A DNA stretch of 64,000 bases from Pristionchus mayeri (Eukaryota; Nematoda; Chromadorea; Rhabditida; Neodiplogasteridae). Positions 62,860-64,000 of the stretch are shown piece by piece; the stretch's first letter is position 1, and each line of letters opens with the position of its first letter. The stretch covers positions 2,790,001 to 2,854,000 of the forward strand of contig BTRK01000004.1 of assembly GCA_036245805.1 (NCBI GenBank). The letters run 5' to 3'. The notes below the pieces were generated by a model, which was not told the origin of the DNA, made no database searches, and saw nothing but the letters and a program-made list of their open reading frames with translations. Made by a program: the position numbers and the translations under genes.

Positions 62860-64000
62860 ATGGCGCAATCCCTGGCAAGCATTGTGAGTATTTAGCATCG
62901 ACATTTTATCATCTCCTTTCACACGTGAACATTAATAATTTGAACAGAACGTGGACAAGACATGGAAGGACTGCTTAGTGGGATGGGATGATCAAGGAAT
63001 CCCTTATACGGAAATGTCGAGGCGCCTTCATGCCATGGGCCATGTGGTCTCCCCAACGACCATTCAGCGTCTTCTTGCCCTCCCACCCAAGCTGGAGAAG
63101 GAGTACTCTCCTCGACCTGAGACCATCCCTCCCGATCTGTACCCTGCCGTTCGCTCTCACATCGCGAAGATGTACGAGGACGACGACGAGATTACTCTTT
63201 CGTCTCTTCTCCAATCCATCGAGACAGAATTCGGCCTGCAGGTACACACAATCACTTGTTTTCCCAATTATTTCTATTTCAGCTATCCGAGTACCCAGTG
63301 GAAAGGATCAGGAAGGAGATTGGCTATGTCAATCTGGACGTGAGATATGGTCACTCAGTCCGTCTGGCGAATCGCCAACCTCGAGTCGACTGGTGCAAGG
63401 CACGAATCGAGGAGAACTGTACCTTCCGGAAGCACATCTTCACGGATGAATCGATGATTCAACTCGATTCCAACTCAAGGAAGGTCTGGGTGTTGTCTAC
63501 GGCAAGGGATAGACGCATCAAAAGTACCTTCAAGCACCCTCAGAAGGTTGGAGTATATCTCAATTGTGAATTAAATGTGTCTGATTGAGGTGCTTGTGTG
63601 GGGTGGGATCTCTTGGAAAGGCCCGACCAACCTGGTTGTCCTAGATGGTTCATGCCGAGTCGATGCAGTCGAGTACTGCAAGATCCTCAGGGACGGATAC
63701 GTGGAGTGGGAAAGGTGTGTAAGTATCGTATAAATACTCATAATAGTCTGAATTATCGGAAATACTAAAACAAAATGTAACTACATCCGAAGAAAAGACT
63801 CACGTTTTAGGGAGAACTTCGGAGGGAAGTCATTGCTGGTGCAGGACAATGCGCCCTGTCATAAAGCAAACATAACCAAGGAGTTCCTCAAAAGGGAGGA
63901 GATCGAGGTACTATTTCTAATCTGCATGATAAAGGGCACTCGGTAGAGAACGTGAAGAAAGTAAACATTGTGATTCTAGTTGAGAGATATAAAAATAACC
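62860..64000 (+). CDS. Tc1/IS630-like DDE transposase gene with introns, partial at the window edge
   Basis: Exon 1 (62860-62883) gives MAQSLASI, and exon 2 (62948-63241) continues in phase NVDKTWKDCLVGWDDQGIPY. A helix-turn-helix (YTEMSRRLHAMGHVVSPTTI) binds DNA in relatives. Exon 3 (about 63283-63546) has YPVERIRKEIGYVNL and the first catalytic aspartate in HIFTDESMIQLDSNSRKVWV. Exon 4 (about 63591-63716) has VLVWGGISWKGPTNLVVLDG, and exon 5 has the second aspartate in LLVQDNAPCHKANITKEFL (about 63838). The third acidic residue would lie beyond the window. Four introns and no stops so far are unusual for an active Tc1 element, so it could be domesticated, a host-like TE family, or a decayed copy. 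No terminal repeat was seen upstream. Confidence 0.72.

Overview
The window is nuclear DNA of a nematode, most likely a free-living rhabditine or diplogastrid-like worm. The reasons are many short exons with TTTCAG-type acceptors, a cuticle collagen, chemoreceptors of the Str, Srx, Srh and Srd kinds, a half-size gut-granule-type ABC transporter, and abundant mariner/Tc1, hAT-like and RTE-like repeats. The genus cannot be named from sequence alone. All exon structures below were read by eye from splice sites, reading phase and family motifs.

Layout. 352-6284 (+) is an otopetrin-like proton channel. 7026-13238 (+) is a HAF/TAPL-type half ABC transporter. 14309-17139 (+) is a chemoreceptor whose first coding exon is split by a 5'-truncated RTE-like LINE. 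17686-19222 (+) is a cuticle collagen. 19844-22814 (-) is a Str chemoreceptor. 23459-26963 (+) is a fatty acyl-CoA reductase. 27455-31695 (+) is a zeta-class GST/maleylacetoacetate isomerase. 35260-37260 (+) is a mitochondrial enoyl reductase (MECR) with two apparent lesions. 38693-39076 (+) encodes a small secreted peptide. 39077-45240 is gene-poor, with an Srx remnant. 45241-49429 (-) is cystathionine gamma-lyase. 50017-54140 holds receptor debris and nested DNA transposons. 54433-55234 (-) is a short secreted protein resembling a type II activin/BMP receptor ectodomain. 57487-60486 (+) is a mosaic of broken COX6A and striatin-like exons. 60861-62774 (-) is an uncharacterised coiled-coil gene. 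From 62860 (+) an intron-containing Tc1/IS630-like transposase gene runs off the right edge.

The genes do not form an obvious pathway. Several are metabolic (FAR, GSTZ, MECR, CTH) or sensory (channel and chemoreceptors). What unites the window is transposon load, mostly inside introns. Small palindromic elements with 8-bp target duplications (hAT-like) occur repeatedly. Three large foldback elements start CAC, end GTG and are flanked by 4-bp repeats. TA-duplicating mariner/Tc1 elements are nested in one another and in other repeats. Most insertions leave the host reading frame intact. The LINE in the receptor exon is the clear exception.
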